From contig NC_052352.1 of NCBI RefSeq assembly GCF_009727055.1, forward strand, positions 24,465,512 through 24,529,511: a DNA stretch of 64,000 nucleotides, given 5' to 3'. Source of the stretch: Benincasa hispida. Its lineage: Eukaryota > Streptophyta > Magnoliopsida > Cucurbitales > Cucurbitaceae. Shown here piece by piece: positions 34,919 through 47,120 of the stretch (within the stretch, counting starts at the first letter, position 1; each line of letters opens with the position of its first letter). The translations under genes and the position numbers were made by a program. Under the pieces are notes generated by a model. The model had not been told where the DNA came from. It saw only the letters and a list, made by a program, of their open reading frames with translations, and searched no databases.

Positions 34919-35092
34919 TCTACGCATCGCCTCGAGGCACCCTGGGAGTGTCCCTCTATAGGATGGCTGTTTTGCGCGTTTCTTTATTTGATCTCCTGGA
35001 AGAGGATACCGCTACTTAGTCTCTTATCCTAATATTCTTTTTCCCTATGGTGGGCGCATGGGCAAGACTCTGGGGCCAAAAACAAGAGGTTA
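34919..35092 (+). other. copia A leader, middle part
   Basis: It resumes A after B with GCCTCGAGGCACCCTGGGAG and GGATGG, matching B's leader near 27165. It continues through ACTCTGGGGCC to GGTTA at 35088-35092, where element C starts. Confidence 0.65.
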
Positions 35093-37076
35093 TAATGGAA
35101 AAATAGGCATGCGCAGCGAAAATGAGGATCAATTTTACTCTAATTGCACAAATTAAACATACAACCCTGAATTTATTAATTAGGGTTTTTTTTTTAAATA
35201 TTACCTTTGAAGCTCTCGAAACTCTTCTATCTCTGCTCGAACATGAATCGGACAAGCACTAAAGCTGACCTACTATCATCTGGACTCAGAACCAGGTTGT
35301 GGGACTCGATGGATGAAGAACCCGAGAGAGAGAAAGAGATGGAAATTGAAGATGGATTTTTGGGTTGGGTTTGGGTTTTGAATTTTCCTCAAAATAGTGA
35401 TTTTTTCCAGCCCAAATTTAGAAAACAATTTTGGCAAAATGTCAAAAGTCTTTTCTCCGAATTGAAAGCCTAAATTTATAGAAAAAAGCCATGCAAAATT
35501 GCATTTAACAAATTCATAAAAACCCAACACCTCAAAATCCACTATCTAAGTGGGCTTGATGTCTCCACTATAAACCAACACCTAGCCCACTATCTTGTTA
35601 GTGGAATTATCCAACAAAAATTTGGATTTTCCCACTAACTTTAGTCAAAAGGCAAAATAGTCATTTTGTTAAAGTCAAAACTTTGAACCGAAAAGTCAAC
35701 ATTTTGACTTTTTATGATTTTTTCCGTATTGACTAATTTTGACCTCCGAGCATGAATCCGCATTCATTTTCTCGAAATTCAAATCACATTTGAATATAAG
35801 GTTGTCAAAGTTTGACTTTCAAAGTCAAAAGTCAATTCTTTGACTTTTTACAATTTCTTTGACCATTTCCATTATTTTCGAGCTTCCGAATATGAACGTA
35901 TTTATATTCTTGATATTTAAATCACATTTAAAATTAAAGCTGTATCTCTAAACTGAAAAATCGACCACTATATCACGTATACTTGTCGATTTCTCTCTCT
36001 TCACCTAATTCGAACAATTCAAATTATTTTATCATACTATTTTAAGTTTATTCCATATGAGCTAGTAGGTGAACCTAATGAACCTATAGATCATGGGCTC
36101 TAACGATCCAAGATTAGCTGGCTAAACTCTTTAGATGAAGCTAATCAACATTCATTAACTCACGGGTCATTTCACTATAGTCCCATAGTTGCACTCCCCT
36201 CACTATAGACTATATTTGTATCCATATGATATAACCATGATTAGTAAGCTAATCCTTCACAGGTTGTTTGTAATCTTAGCCGGGTCATAAAAACCATTTT
36301 ACCCCCGAGACTACATCTTATTCCTTAAGTTCCACTGATTCTCTAATGAACAATTGGTTTAAGGTCTAACCTATAAACCGAACCCCTCTCGGGCCAAGGA
36401 GAGGGTGGGGCTCCTTGTTCAAGACCTGGATTCAATACTAAAGGAAACAACCTATATATTATCCCTATAAAGGGTAGGAGTGAATTCCGTCTTGCATCCT
36501 ATGTTCCCAGCTATCCACCTGTTCTTACCCCTGAAATGGGAGGCTTATTGGGCCAGCGATAATGAGCTGCCCTCACTTATGCAAATCTAAGGATAATTCT
36601 GAGTGAACAGGAGTTCATAGTTAGCTCAGGATTAAGATTAAGTTACCTAGGTCATCAATTAACGAAATAGTCAGTTTTATACATTAAACGACGTTATAGA
36701 ACGTAAACAGTGATTATTTCATGGTTCAGTCTTATGTAAACTCTTTACATAGGATGCCCCCATTTTCATGTCTCCACATGAACGATTTAAGATCACATCG
36801 TTTATACTAACTACAAAATGGGCCGCATCATTAGTGTCCCCAGAATAAGGCGCCCAACCTTATTCATATACTATAGACCATTTCGGCTATATATTTGAAC
36901 TTGATTCACATTTATGTCACTACATAAAGTTCAAACTTAAACTTAATAGCCTCGGATCCTTAGTTTATTGGATTCATGAATATAGAATTTAAATTTACTA
37001 AAGATTTTCAATAACAACTTTATTGAACAAGAATATGATACTACAAACTACGAGTTTTAGGACATAAAATCCAACA
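35093..37076 (-). repeat. copia C 3' LTR (about 1984 bp)
   Basis: Read on the minus strand it begins TGTTGGATTTTATGTCC at 37076, just after GTCCAAGTGGGAATT. It is related throughout to the solo LTRs at 14013-15957 and 19477-21309 and to LTR sequence at 61013-64000. The far end is placed by the GGTTA repeat and may be off by a few bases. Confidence 0.8.
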
Positions 37077-37199
37077 AATTCCCACTTGGACTAAAACTCC
37101 TAGTAGGATCAAACGATACTAAATTTAACTGTGAGAAATTAATATTACATATGAGTACAATAAACATATGAATACAATAAACTAGGGCATTCACGCCCA

Positions 37200-38789
37200 A
37201 CATAATCTCCTACTTGCCCTAGTTTAGAAACACCATAGACCTAAACTCTGTAGGAGACCCTAAAAAACTTTAGCCATGAGGGTTTTTTTAAAAGGATCAG
37301 CAATGTTTTGCTCAGAAGGTATCTGGGTCACTACAACGTCACCACGGTGTATGATTTCCTGGATGAGGTGGTACTTGCGTTCGATGTGATTTCCTCATTT
37401 ATGGCTTCGAGGTTCTTTTGAATTTGCAACTGCTCCGCTGTTGTCACAATACAAGGGGATGGGTAGATGCATATTTCGAACAACTTCCAAATCTGTCAAG
37501 AATTTCTACAGCCATATTGCTTCTTTTGCTACTTCGCAAGCAGCTACGTATTTAGCTTCCATTGTGGAGTCAGCTATACAAGTCTGTTTTGCGATTCTCC
37601 ACACTATTGCTCATCCATTAAGAGTAAACACTGATCCAGATGTAGACTTCCTAGCATCTTTATCAATTTGGAGATCAGAGTTAGTGTATCTAGTAAGGAT
37701 CAGATTCTTAGCACTATACACAAGCATGTAGTCCCTAGTTCTCCTGAGATACTTTAAGATGTTCTTAACGACAGTCTAATGATCGCGTCTAGGATTAGAC
37801 TGGTACCTACGGACGATCCCTACTGAGTAGTATATGTCAGGTCTAGTACATAACATTGCATACATCAGACTTCCAACAGCGGAAGCATAGGGAATATTTC
37901 TCATATCCTCAACTTCTTGAGGTGTCTTAGGACATTGTTCATTTGATAGATGAATTCCATGTCTGAATGGCAACGGACCCTTTTTGGAATTCTGCATTTT
38001 ATATGTAGACAACATTTTGTCTATATAAGATGCTTGAGACATGACTAGTGTCCTGTTCTTGCGATTCCGAACAATTTGGTTCCCAATAATATACTCCACA
38101 TTTTCTAAATCTTTCATTTGGAATTGTGTATCTAGCCATTGCTTGATGTTAGTAAGATATCCTACATCATTCCAAATGAGTAGAATATCATCGACATATA
38201 AAACTAAGAACGCTATAGTAGAATTGATGATCTTCTTGTAAACACAAGGCTTGTCAACATTCTAGATTTTTGAAGCTTACAAATCTTTTGTTCTTGACCC
38301 TGTGCAATAAACCCCTATGGTTGAGCCATATAGATACTCTTTTCAAGATCGCCGTTTAGAAAGGCTTTTTTAACATCCATCTGCCAAATTTCATAGTCAT
38401 AAAAGGTGGCAATGTCATATTACCAGGAAGCCTATTGCAACGAGAGAGAAAGTTTCTTCATAGTCCATTCCCTCTCTCTGGGTATAGCCCTTTACCACAA
38501 GTCGAGCCTTAAAATTCTGTACTTTACCGGTTTGGTCTCGTTTTCTCTTGTAGATCCACTTCCATCCAATTGGTTTTACATCATTTGGTTGATCTACAAG
38601 TTTTCAGACAGAATTGAAGTACATAGACTTCATTTCGAGGTCTATGGATTTGACCCACTGATCACGGTCCACATCTTTCATCGCCTATTTATAGGTCGAT
38701 GGATCCTCTATGCTGTCATCAAGTATGACGACTTGTGTTTCTGTTAAACCCAAGTAATGGTTAGGCTAATGAACAACCCTCCCACTATG
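37200..38789 (-). pseudogene. copia C reverse transcriptase and RNase H (broken)
   Basis: Read right to left: the [12 protein letters not shown] block (about 38560), MDVKKAFLNGDLEKSIYMAQ-like sequence (about 38380-38320), the catalytic YVDD box intact at 38198-38187, MKDLENVEYIIGNQIVRNRK (38117 down) and QASYIDKMLSTYKMQNSKKG. RNase H follows with LYCDNSGAVANSKEPRSHK and HIERKYHLIQEIIHRGD (about 37450-37340), with one stop between them. Several frameshifts occur, including near 38405 and 37780. The enzyme pair would copy element RNA; it is dead despite the intact YVDD. Confidence 0.82.
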
Positions 38790-40298
38790 TCAAGGCATTC
38801 TCAACTCTTGAGAAGGATGTGACTGACCAGATGTACTAGTTTTATCTACTACTTTAGTAGATGAACTAGCTCTATCTGTATCGTCTTTTAAAATTTCTTT
38901 CAACACTATTTTACTGCGTGGTTGATGATTTTTAATGTGGTCTTTCTCTAAGAATGTGGCATTTGTTGATACAAATACCTTGTTTTCTTGAGGATGATAG
39001 ACCACCCTTTGTTTCCTTTGGATAACCTACAAATAGGCATAACTTTGAACAATGTTCCAATTTCTTGGGATTTTGTACCAACAAATGTGTTGGGCAACCC
39101 CAAATTCTAAAGTAACATAAACTACTTTTACGCTCTTTCCATAGCTCATAAGGTGTTTTTGAAACACTTTTAGAGGGAGAGTTGTTCAAAATATGGACAG
39201 CAGATTCAAGTACATATCCCCAAAAGGAATCAGGCAATTGAGCATAGGTCATCATAGAGCGAACCATATCTAATAAGGTTCAATTTCTTCTTTCCGATAC
39301 ACCGTTCTGTTGAGGTGTACTAGGTGCAGAGGGTTGTGACTGGATCCTGTTTTCTATCAAATAGTATGTCCATATACTCTCCACCTCGATCTGATCGAAG
39401 TGTCTTTGTTGTTTTACCTAATTTATTCTCAACTTCAGCCTTATATTCTTTGAACTTTTCAAGAGAATCAAACTTGTGATGAAGTAGGTAGACATGACCA
39501 TACCTTGAATAATCATCAATAAAATTGATGAAATATTCATATCCACCTCAAGCTTTGACATTCATTGGTCCACAAAGGTCCGAATGTACGAACTCTAAGG
39601 GTACTTTGGCTCTGAGACCTTTTCCTTGAAAAAGATCTCTTGGTCATCTTTCCTTCAAGACAGGATTCACATGAAGGTAAAGAGTTATCTTTTAATTGAC
39701 TTAAAAGTCCACTCTTGACCAATCTCCCAATCTTATTGAGATTTATGTGACCAAGTCTTAGGTGCCATGGACAGGCATTGGAAGAAACCTTTTGTTTTTT
39801 ATTCTGAGTTTCTAATGTTCTAAACATTTCAGTATTTAAAAAAAAAATTTCTCTAGTTGGTCTTAACTTGTATAAGTTGTCTTCAAGTGTAGCAGAACAA
39901 ATTTGAATATCTTTACAAAAAATGAACACTTCATTTATATTAAAAGATACTATATATAGTTGTTCTATAATACAAGCGATAGATATCAAATTCCTCTTCA
40001 TAAAAGGTACATACAAAAAAAATTTAAGTACTAGATATCTATCTTCAAAAAACAACTTTAGATCTTCCACTACTTCAGCTGAGACAACCTTTTATGTTCC
40101 AACTTTGAGGGTTATCTCAGCTTCTTCAAGCTTTTTCCAAGAACTAGTTTCCTGAAACGAGAAACAAATATGATTAGTGGCTCCTGAATCTTGTATCCAG
40201 GTTGAAGTATCATATTCCACTAAACATGTTTCAACGACCAGTAAATCATATTTACCTTGTACCATTTTGCTTTCTTCTCTGCAAGGTACTTCTTCCAA
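38790..40298 (-). pseudogene. copia C protease and integrase (broken)
   Basis: The protease begins at 40298 with an intact DSGATNHIC active site (about 40190), the best preserved in the window. GAG-pre-integrase CPWHLRLGHINLNKIGRLVK (about 39770-39710) and CESCLEGKMTKR follow. A frameshift comes within the Ser/Arg-rich stretch at about 39630. The integrase core resumes (SDRGGEY-type region about 39390), then MVRSMMTYAQLPDSFWGYVL (39267 down), HILNNSPSKSVSKTPYELWK and CLFVGYPKETKGG, with another frameshift near 39005. Confidence 0.8.
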
Positions 40299-40703
40299 TG
40301 CCCTTTTTGGTTATAGTGGAAACATTTTCCTTTATCTGTATCCTTCTCTCCCTTTCTTATCTTGGGAGCCTGCCCTTTTCCCTTCTTTTTCACTTGAGCT
40401 TTAGAGGGTCCAACTTTATTTTTAGAGGACGATCCTCTTATAAATTTTTTCTTAGTGGTAGCAACATTTGCTTCCACTTCCTTCCCCTTACCTATAGTAA
40501 GGTTTTGGAATCGTTGGAGCTCGTTAAGAAGGGTAGTGAGGTTAAATTCTATCTTATTTAAAGACGCATTTGTCTCAAAAGGTATAAAACTCTTTGGAAG
40601 AGATTATAAGATAAAGCTAACTTGATTAGCCTCATCAATGGGTCCGACATTTACTTCAGCGATATTGAAGTACAACATCATGTCCAGGATATGTTCTCTA
40701 ACA
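40220..40703 (-). pseudogene. copia C gag, C-terminal part (broken)
   Basis: Minus-strand fragments VREHILDMMLYFNIAEVNVG and NKIEFNLTTLLNELQRFQNL, with a stop near 40605, then a Lys-rich linker and a zinc-knuckle region CFHYNQKGHWKKYLAEKK. The second and last Cys of the C-x2-C-x4-H-x4-C knuckle are Tyr. The N-terminal half of Gag is missing because the element ends at 40703. Confidence 0.78.
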
Positions 40704-40995
40704 GGTTACACTTACGAAAAATTGTTAAGGGTTAACAGTTTTGGACTGAACAAATGGTGGTTGTTAGGTTCAGTTCCAAGAGTTGGTTCTACCTGATGGT
40801 TGAGAATGTCTCATCCCAATGAAGGGACATCTGATCACTCCACCGGTGATGTTTGTCCTGCCTCACTGGGGCATCATTGAAATAGAAGTCTTATCACTTA
40901 GGGTACTTGGAAACTGGTTTGCTAAAACTAATTAGTTAAAAATGTGGTTTTGTAAAGTCTTATAAAAGTTTATTCGTTTTTTACAACAGTTTTAA
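40704..40995 (+). other. copia A leader, last part before gag
   Basis: It continues A's leader after C: GGTTACACTTACG matches B's GGTCACATTTACG (27332), and GGTTGAGAATGTCTCAT and TTTGCTAAAAC match B near 27435 and 27548. No gene is present. Confidence 0.65.
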
Positions 40996-41880
40996 ATGGT
41001 TACAACCACTATCAGTTTACTTAGTGTCAAAAAACTGAATGGCCAAAACTATTTGAGTTGGAAACATATGTTTACGACGATACTCATCATCGAGGATCTG
41101 AATTTTGTTCTTACGAAGGACTGTCCTCCTATTCCACCTCAAGACGCTATTCGAAATGTTTGGGCGACGTACGAGTGGTGGACACGGGCAAACGAGAAGG
41201 CCCGAGCCTATATCTTGGCCAGTCTTAGTGACGTGTTGGCCAAGAACCATGAGCCCATGGTCTCAGGATGTGAGATCATGGAGTCCCCGCGGGGAATGTT
41301 CGGATGACCATTTGGACAACTCAATCAAGAGGCTCTGAAACACAACTTCAGCCCCAAAATGGAGGAAGGAACCTCTATTCGCATGTGCTGAATATGATGG
41401 TCCTATTTAATATGGCGGAGATGAATGTGTCTAAAATCGATGAGGACAGTCAGGTTAGCATTATCCTGCATTCATTGCTGGAGAGTTTCCTCCACTTTAT
41501 TAGCAATACGATTCTTAACAAAGTGGACTATACCCTTACTACTCTTCTCAACGAGTTGCAGACTTACCAATCCTTGTTGAAAAGTAAGGAGAAAAAGGGA
41601 GGTGAGTCAAATGTTGTCTCGTTTTCTAAAAGGTTTCATCAAGGTTCGACCTTAGGAATGAAGTCTGCAGCTTCAACTTCTGACTTTGGAAAGGGGAAGA
41701 AGAAGAATGGTTGTAAAGGGAAAGGGAAAGTGCCTGCTAACTCGTCACCTGTCGCCCAGAAGAAGCATCCACAGCCGGTTGAAAAAGGAACATGTTTCCA
41801 CTACAACTAGGATGGATACTGAAAGAGGAATTGTCCTCGCTATTTGAAGGAAAGGAAGGCAGCCAGGGCTACGGCCAAGG
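40996..41880 (+). pseudogene. copia A gag (broken)
   Basis: It starts at ATG 40996. LLSVKKLNGQNYLSWKHMFT, LNFVLTKDCPPIPPQDAIRN and ARAYILASLSDVLAKNHEPM match a copia Gag N-terminus. A frameshift near 41305 is followed by LNMMVLFNMAEMNVSKIDED and LTTLLNELQTYQSLLKSKEK, then a Lys/Gly-rich linker. The zinc knuckle begins CFHYN and is cut by TAG (41808-41810) and TGA (Trp to stop), with NCPRYLKERK after. The whole domain order is kept, so this is the most complete gag here, but it cannot be translated in one piece. Confidence 0.82.
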
Positions 41881-43403
41881 CAGACAAAGGTAAATGTGAT
41901 TTACTTTTGTTAGAAACTTGTTTAGTGGAGAATGATGATTCTACCTGGATAATTGATTTGAATGCAACTAATCATGTTTGTTCTTCTTTTCAGGGGATTA
42001 GATCCTGGTGACAATTGGAGGCTATTGAGATGACGTTGTGAGTAGGCACCAGGACGTCATCTTAGTTGTGGCAGTGAGAGGGATCCAATTAACTTTACAT
42101 AATAGGTTTCTTGTATTAAAAGATGTCTTTGTAGTTCCTAAACTAAAAAGGAACCTTATTTTTGTAAAGTGTTTGTTATAATGCAATTACACTCTTTCTT
42201 TTAAATTGAATAATTTATTCATAAGGATGATGTTGAAATTTTTATAGCTAAATTGAAAAATAACTTGTATGTGCTAAGACCGTTAGCCTTAAGTTCTCTC
42301 CATAACATAGAGATGTTTAAATCTGTCGTAACTTAATCTAAACGCCAACGAGTGTCTTCAAAAGAAAATGCCAAACTTTGGCACCTTCGATTAGTGCACA
42401 TCAATCTCAATAGGATTGAGAGATTGGTGAAGAATGGCCTTCTAAGAGAGTTAGAAGAAATTTTTTTACCAGTATGCGAATCTTGCCTTGAGGATAAGAT
42501 GACTAAGCAACCTTTGACTGGAAAAGGAAATCGAGCCAAAGAGCCTCTAGAATTAGTACATTCTAACCTTTGTGGTCCTATGAATGTGCGAGCTCGAGGA
42601 GACTATGAGTACTTTATCAGTTTTACTGATGATTACTCTAGATACGGGTATGTTTATCTGATGCAACCAAAGTCTGAATCTTTTGAAAAGTTCAAAGTAT
42701 TCAAGGCTAAAGTTGAGAATGCTTTGGATAAACGGATTAAAACACTTCAATCAGATCGAGGTGAAGAGTTTTTGGATTCTGATTTCCAGGATTATTTATT
42801 AGAACATGGAATCGTCTCCCAACTCTCAGCATCGGGTACACCTCAATAGAATGGTGTAGCGGAGAGGAGAAGTAGAACCTTGTTGGACATGGTTCGTTCG
42901 ATGATGAGTTACGCTTCCTTATTGGACTTGTTTTGGGGTTTCGCAGTGGAGACTACGATATACACACTCAACTGTGTTCCTTCTAAGAGTGTTGCGAGAA
43001 CACCTCTCGAGTTGTGGAACGGGCGTAAAGCTAGTTTATGTCATTTCTACATGTGGGGTTACCCAACACATGTGATTGAGACAAATTCCAAGAAGTTGGA
43101 ATCACGGTCGAGGTTGTGCCTCTTTGTAGGCTACCCCAAAGGTACATGAGAGGGTTACTTTTATGATCCATCCGAAAACAAGGCGTTTGTTTCCAAGAAC
43201 GCTACTTTCCTGGAGGAGGATCATATCAAAGAGCACAGTTGACGTAGTAAAGTCGTGTTATGTGAGCTTTTCAATGAAACTACTGAAACTTCAATAAGAG
43301 TTGTTGAAGGACCTACTTCATCAACCAGTGTTGTTGATCATAGTTCACCTGGTAAGTCGATTCCACCTCAAGAGTTGAGGGAACCTCGACGCGTAGGAGG
43401 GTT
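41881..43403 (+). pseudogene. copia A protease and integrase (broken)
   Basis: The protease site reads DLNATNHVC instead of DSGATNH. Stops and frameshifts follow to about 42340. GAG-pre-integrase LWHLRLVHINLNRIERLVKN (about 42376) and CESCLEDKMTKQ keep the H-x4-H/C-x2-C finger. In the integrase core the first catalytic Asp is replaced (LVHSNLCGPMNV, about 42553), SFTDDYSRYGYVYLMQ follows, and the second Asp is kept (QSDRGEEFLD). A TAG at 42847-42849 precedes the NGVAERRSRTLLDM motif with the Glu. The C-terminus CLFVGYPKGT is followed by TGA at 43147. Confidence 0.82.
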
Positions 43404-45050
43404 ATGAACCCCCCTGATTGCTATCTGGGTTTCAGGAAAATCCTAACTATGGTGGAAGATGGCGACATTGAGGATTCGTTGTCTTATCAAAAGGCAATGG
43501 AGGATGTTGACCGGGATGAATGGGTTAAAGCCATGAATCTCGAGATGGAGTCGATGTACTTCAACTCAGTATGGGATCTTGTAGATCAGCCTGATGGGGT
43601 AAGACCTTAGGTTGTAAATGGATCTACAAGCACAAACGGGGTGTTGATGGGAAGGTGCAAATCTTCAAGGCTTGACTTGTGACAAAAGGTTATACCCAGG
43701 TGGAGGGAGTCAACTATGAGGAGACTTTCTTACCTGTTGCCATATTAAAGTTGATCCGAATCCTCTTGTCCATTGCCGCTTATTATAATTATGAGATCTG
43801 GCAAATGGACGTCAAGACGACTTTTCTGAATGGCTATCTTAAGGAGACCATTTACATGGTGCAACCCAAAGGATTCATTGCACAAGGTCAAGAGCAAAAA
43901 TTTTGCAAATTGAATCGGTCCATTTATGGGCTGAAACAGGTGTCTTGATCTTGGAATATTTGGTTTTATACTACGATCAAATCGTATGGCTTTGACCAAA
44001 ATATTGATGAACCATGTGTTTACAAGAAGAATGTCCACAGTTCAGTAGTTTTTTTAGTGTTATATGTAGACAATATACTACTCATTGGGAATGATGTAGG
44101 TCTACTGACTACAGTTAAGAATTAACTAGCAACCCAATTCCAAATGAAAGATTTAGGAGAGACTGAATTTGTTCTGGGTATACAGATTTTTTTGGATCGT
44201 AAGAACAAGGTGCTAGTGTTATCTCAGGCATCGTATATTGACAAGATCTTTTTCAAGTACTTGATGCAGGACTCCAAAAGGGTCCTACTACCATTCAGGC
44301 ATGGAGTCACTTTTTCTAAGGTCACATGTCCTAAGATGCCTCAAGAGGTTAAGGAAATGAGACGGGTCCTATATGCGTCTGCCGTTGGCAGTTTGATGTA
44401 TGCGATGCTTTGCACTAGACCAAACATCTGCTATACTGTGGGAATAGTCAATAGATATCAATCTAACCCAGGCTAGGGTTACTGGACTGCATTTAAGAAT
44501 ATCCTCAAGTATCTTTAGAGAATGAGGGATGCTCGTATATGGGTCTAGGGATTTGATCCTTACTAGATACACAGATTCTGACTTTCAGACTGATAAGGAC
44601 TCTCGAAAGTTTACTTTAGAGTCAGTTTTTACTTTTAATTGAGGAGCCGTAGTGTGGCGGAGCCTTAAGCAGGGGTGCATCATCGACTCCACGATGGAGG
44701 TAGAATACGTAGCGGCTTATGAAGTTGCTAAAGAGGTCGTTTGGCTCAGAAAGTTCTTGATAGAGCTAGAAGTTGTTCAAGATATGTCTAGGCCTATCAC
44801 CCTCTATTGTGATAATAGTGATGTTGTGGTGAACTCCAAAGAGCTCAGAAGTCACAGGCACAGCAAACACATAGAGCGGAAGTATCATCTGATCCCCGAG
44901 ATAGTGCATCGAAGAGACGTGATCATCACGAAGATCGCCTCGGAGTAAAACATTGCTGACCCATTTATGAAGGCTATCATGGATATAGTGTTCGATGATC
45001 ACCTTTAGAGCATGGGTTTACGGGACTGCCCGCGGTTGGACTAGGGAAAG
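43404..45050 (+). pseudogene. copia A reverse transcriptase and RNase H (broken)
   Basis: RT blocks: YQKAMEDVDRDEWVKAMNLE (about 43486), GVNYEETFLPVAILKLIRIL (about 43706), MDVKTTFLNGYLKETIYMVQ (about 43806), LNRSIYGLKQVS then TGA (43946). The catalytic box at 44063-44074 reads YVDN, so the second catalytic Asp is lost. MKDLGETEFVLGIQIFLDRK is at 44144. RNase H: STMEVEYVAAYEVAKEVVWL (about 44688), YCDNSDVVVNSKELRSHRHS (about 44805), KHIERKYHLIPEIVHRRD. Further stops occur at 44476, 44546 and 44640. Dead copy. Confidence 0.84.
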
Positions 45051-45794
45051 TGGGAGATTTTATTGTATTGGGTTTTTATGCCCTAGTTTATTGTTTTTGT
45101 AATTGTTTATGTACACCTCACTTCACTTTAGGACAAGTGGGAGATTGTTGGGGTTGATGCCCTAAAGTCTCGTGTCCCATAGTTTGTAAACACTTTTTGT
45201 ACGAACACTTGTGATGTATAATATATGATATTTACTTCACTTCTTGACTTTGCACATTTAGATGTTTTATTTGCATTACCACAAACCAATAAACTTAAAA
45301 TCCCTGGTTGTCTTTATGTAACCTAAGCATGTATGTGGTGACATACAAGTGGATCATGTCTTAAGTGACAACCAAAATGGTCTGCAGTATATGGATATAG
45401 GAGGGAAACCTTATCCTGGTAATGCTACGGACACGATCCGCTTTGTGGAATAGTTACAAGTGTTGTGACTTGTCATAGATGGTCTGATCCTGATCATTCG
45501 TGTAGGGGACATGCGAGCGGGGGCGTCCTATACAAGGAGTTTATATAAGACCTGACCACGAAGTGTTAATGTCTCGTCATATAACTCTGTTCATGATAGA
45601 GAATTCACTTCACTTCACTAGAATGACCATAGGTAACATGACCTCAATCCTGAGTGAGTTGGGAACTCTTGCCATTGAGGGCGATCCTTTGATTTGCATG
45701 GGTGCGAGTGGCCAGAGCGTCGACTCAAACCTACCACTTTGGGGATTCATCTGATTTGGGAGCTGGGAATTCAGCTTCACAAGATGGAGTCCAC

Positions 45795-46340
45795 ATGACC
45801 CACTTGTACTTACGAGCATCTATGAAGGGTCATCGTACTGATGATTGGTTATATCCAATGAACATAGAAATATATCTCTTGTAAAAAGAGTTCAACTGTC
45901 GGTCTTTAATGGAATGCCTAGCAATTAACAGATGGTGAATATCGTGGCTAAAGAGTTTTGTCAGTTATTCACGTACGGTTGGAGCTTCGAGCCATAAGTC
46001 CATAAGATCCCCTTGCTAGCTTGGATAAAAGTTGAGAATAAGTTTTTGGGTCAGTTTGAAATGTTCAAATTGACAAGAGGAGTTCGATTATATTTGATAT
46101 AATTGAATTAGTAAGCTAGCAAGGGGATCTTATGGACTTATGGCTCGAAGCTCCAACCGTACGTGAATAACTGACAAAACTCTTTAGCCACGATGTTCAC
46201 CATCTGTTAATTGCTAGGCATTCCATTAAAGACTGACAGCTGAACTCTTTTTACAAGAGATATATTTCTATGTTCATTGGATATAACCAATCATCAGTAC
46301 GATGACCCTTCATAGATGCTCGTAAGTACAATTGGGTCAT
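45795..46340. repeat. 228-bp inverted repeat with 90-bp spacer inside A 3' LTR
   Basis: The left arm 45795-46022 and right arm 46113-46340 are reverse complements of equal length with only a few mismatches (for example GGTGAATATCGTGG against GGTGAACATCGTGG). The outer ends read ATGACCC and GGGTCAT; the inner ends are GCTAGCTT and AAGCTAGC. The 5' LTR of A has a single copy of this segment. Confidence 0.92.
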
Positions 46341-46879
46341 CATACTCATGATTAATTATATCCGATGGACACAAAAATATATCTGTGGTAAGAAGAGTTC
46401 AGCTGTTGGTCTTTAGTGGAATGTCTAACAGTTAATGAATGGTGGATCTCGTAGCTAAAGAGTTTAGTCAGCTATTCACGGACCATTAGAGCTTCGAGCC
46501 ACAGGTCCATTCGGTCCCCGGGTAGCTTGGATAAAGTCGAGAATAAGTGTTTGGGTTAATTTGAAATGTTCAAATTGACAAGAGGAGTTCGATTATATAT
46601 GATATAATTGAACTAGTTAATTATATATGATATAATTAACTTTATGTACGAGATACTTTAATTTGGAGAAAATTGAATATAAATATGATTTATATCTAGT
46701 GGAGGAAAAATACTATGGTTAATATATGATATTTAACAATAGGTTATGAATAATTATCTATTAATTGGAAAATTATGGGATAATTGACCCGCGTCTCTTC
46801 TGTTTTCATAATGGATGAGTAAGATGGAGAATCGATTTGAGATGCGTAAATAACTCACGGTGTGTTAAGCATTGGATCA

Positions 46880-47120
46880 GAGCCCATACGATAGTGTTGA
46901 ACGATCGCTTACTTATACGTTAGTTCTGAACAATCGTTTAGCGCTTACACCCGCGTGTGCATTTTACTAAACGATCACTTATCTTTTACTAAACGATCAT
47001 TTAGTGCTCAAGTTTTTCTAAACGATCGTATAAATGATCACTTAGCTTTTCCTACACAATCGTATAGACAATCGTTTACCTTTTCCTACATGATCGTATG
47101 TTTCACCTAAATGATAGACG
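46880..47120 (+). repeat. palindromic CTAAACGATC motif cluster in A 3' LTR
   Basis: Copies include GAACGATCGCTTAC, CTAAACGATCACTTATC, CTAAACGATCATTTAG and CTAAACGATCGTATA. It corresponds to the 22205-22565 cluster in the 5' LTR with point differences that mostly break the perfect palindrome. Confidence 0.8.

Larger units (their letters stand above)
35093..40703 (-). mobile_element. Ty1/copia element C, minus strand, lacking its 5' end
   Basis: On the minus strand: partial gag, protease, integrase, RT, RNase H, polypurine tract and a 3' LTR (37076 down to 35093). The 5' LTR, leader and gag N-terminus are absent. GGTTA at 35088-35092 recurs at 40704-40708, and A's leader continues across it. 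Either a truncated copy was inserted with a TSD, or the 5' end was deleted later. Confidence 0.8.
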
